Source: Vibrio crassostreae (GTDB lineage Bacteria; Pseudomonadota; Gammaproteobacteria; Enterobacterales; Vibrionaceae). From it: DNA of 64,000 nt. Each line of letters starts with the position of its first letter. Position 1 is the stretch's first letter. A program made the position numbers and the translations under genes. The stretch lies in the NCBI RefSeq assembly GCF_024347415.1, contig NZ_AP025476.1, positions 992,001-1,056,000 on the forward strand, in the 5' to 3' direction. Below are positions 63,464 to 64,000 of this stretch, piece after piece. Under the pieces are notes generated by a model. The model was given only the letters and a program-made list of their open reading frames with translations. It was not told the DNA's origin and did not search any database.

Positions 63464-64000
63464 ATGGTCAGCAGCATTAATAAAGCTAAGTTATCTGAAA
63501 CCGACATCATTACCAAATTCATACTTCCTGCGATTAAAGAGGCAGGGTGGGATGATATGACTCAGATTCGCCAAGAGGTGAAACTGCGCGATGGTAAGGT
63601 GATCGTTCGTGGCCAAGCTGCTGCTCGTCAAAAAGTAAAATCAGCTGATATCGTTATTTATCATAAGCCTAGTATGCCGCTTGCAGTGATTGAGGCAAAA
63701 GCCAATAAGCATGAAGTTGGCAAAGGCATGCAACAAGGCATGGTATACGCAGGCTTGCTAGAGGTGCCATTCGTTTTTGCCTCGAATGGTGATGGTTTTA
63801 TTTTCCGAGACTTAACCAACCCAACTCAACTTGAAACGGAAATTCGTTTAGAGGATTTCCCAACCCCTCAGCAACTGTGGGAAAAGTATTGTACTTGGAA
63901 AGGGTTTAAAGAAGAACACCTGCCAATTATCACCCAAGATTACCATGATGATGGCAGCGGTAAATCACCGCGTTACTACCAGCTTCAAGCTATCAACAAG
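63464..64000 (+). CDS. hsdR: Type I restriction enzyme R subunit, HsdR-like (N-terminal part)
   Basis: The gene runs off the right edge; 179 residues are visible. The N-terminal nuclease domain has the PD-(D/E)XK pattern with Asp62 (SADIVIY) and Glu77-Ala-Lys79 (IEAKAN), followed by [20 protein letters not shown], typical of HsdR. The visible end [10 protein letters not shown] is the Q motif that opens the helicase domain. hsdM and hsdS should follow outside the window. No clear ribosome site is seen before the ATG. Confidence 0.88.
   Translation, partial: MVSSINKAKLSETDIITKFILPAIKEAGWDDMTQIRQEVKLRDGKVIVRGQAAARQKVKSADIVIYHKPSMPLAVIEAKANKHEVGKGMQQGMVYAGLLEVPFVFASNGDGFIFRDLTNPTQLETEIRLEDFPTPQQLWEKYCTWKGFKEEHLPIITQDYHDDGSGKSPRYYQLQAINK

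Larger units (their letters stand above)
57453..64000. mobile_element. Tn7-like transposon inserted downstream of ffs (partial)
   Basis: The element starts at about 57453 with TGTTG, 83 bp after ffs, and runs past the window edge. It encodes TnsA, TnsB and TnsC reading inward from the end, then cargo: an XRE repressor, a winged-helix/helicase pair and a type I restriction gene. No tniQ/tnsD, tnsE or cas gene is in the visible 6.5 kb. The far end, target duplication and total size cannot be seen. Confidence 0.85.

Noticed and set aside
57453..64000. CRISPR array, cas genes or tniQ in the transposon
   Set aside because: I looked for short direct repeats and for these proteins in all reading frames offered and found none in the visible part; the CRISPR link stays a prediction.

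Overview
The window reads as a chromosome segment of a marine Vibrio, probably close to the Splendidus clade. Evidence: a Vibrio-type core gene order (dctPQM-dctDB-tig-clpPX-lon-hupB-ppiD), Vibrio-like proteins throughout, a seven-copy tRNA-Tyr tandem array and miniature inverted repeats. The clade assignment is inference; no marker gene was compared.

Layout. 1-10530: omega-3 polyunsaturated fatty acid (EPA-type) synthesis locus: start of pfaB and complete pfaA on the minus strand, divergent pfaE (phosphopantetheinyl transferase), then a convergent hot-dog thioesterase. A FadR-like operator lies in the pfaA-pfaE gap. 10685-17675: C4-dicarboxylate TRAP transporter dctPQM behind a sigma-54 promoter, with its two-component system dctB/dctD convergent to it. 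17676-27287: protein quality control (tig, clpP, clpX, lon, ppiD), hupB and a ComEA-like protein; tig and lon each have a good sigma-32 promoter. 27278-31849: rhombosortase, DTW-domain tRNA modifier, dGTPase-like protein, YfbR and AlaA. 32146-39527: complete menaquinone operon menF-D-H-B-C-E. 39669-45079: a small membrane protein, a YeiH-type transporter, an MFS-acyltransferase fusion with its TetR regulator, a Tim44-like protein and a small Cys-rich ORF. 45224-46589: seven tRNA-Tyr genes on the minus strand in 187-188 bp repeat units, with their own promoter and terminator. 46852-51226: a miniature inverted repeat directly in front of an RND efflux operon. 51351-57071: DUF1244 protein, Cds1-like cysteine desulfhydrase with divergent decR, a coiled repeat protein, the tesB/ybaY/alkyltransferase-like cluster, a second inverted-repeat copy and a membrane protein. 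57265-57370: ffs (4.5S SRP RNA).

Accessory region. Just after the ffs terminator a Tn7-like transposon begins (about 57453) and runs off the window. It carries tnsA-tnsB-tnsC with all catalytic residues of TnsA and TnsB. No tniQ/tnsD or tnsE follows tnsC. Instead come an XRE repressor with two matched operators, a probable winged-helix gene overlapping an SF2 helicase gene, and the start of a type I restriction subunit. Insertion beside ffs with tnsABC separated from the target selector is the layout known from type I-F3 CRISPR-associated transposons, so a tniQ-cas module at the far end is a testable prediction; nothing in the window proves it. The winged-helix/helicase pair is the best candidate here for an undescribed, probably defensive, system.

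Genes act together in clear units: Pfa enzymes with their activator PfaE; transporter with sensor and regulator; the chaperone-protease group under heat-shock control; the full men pathway; and the transposon with its cargo.
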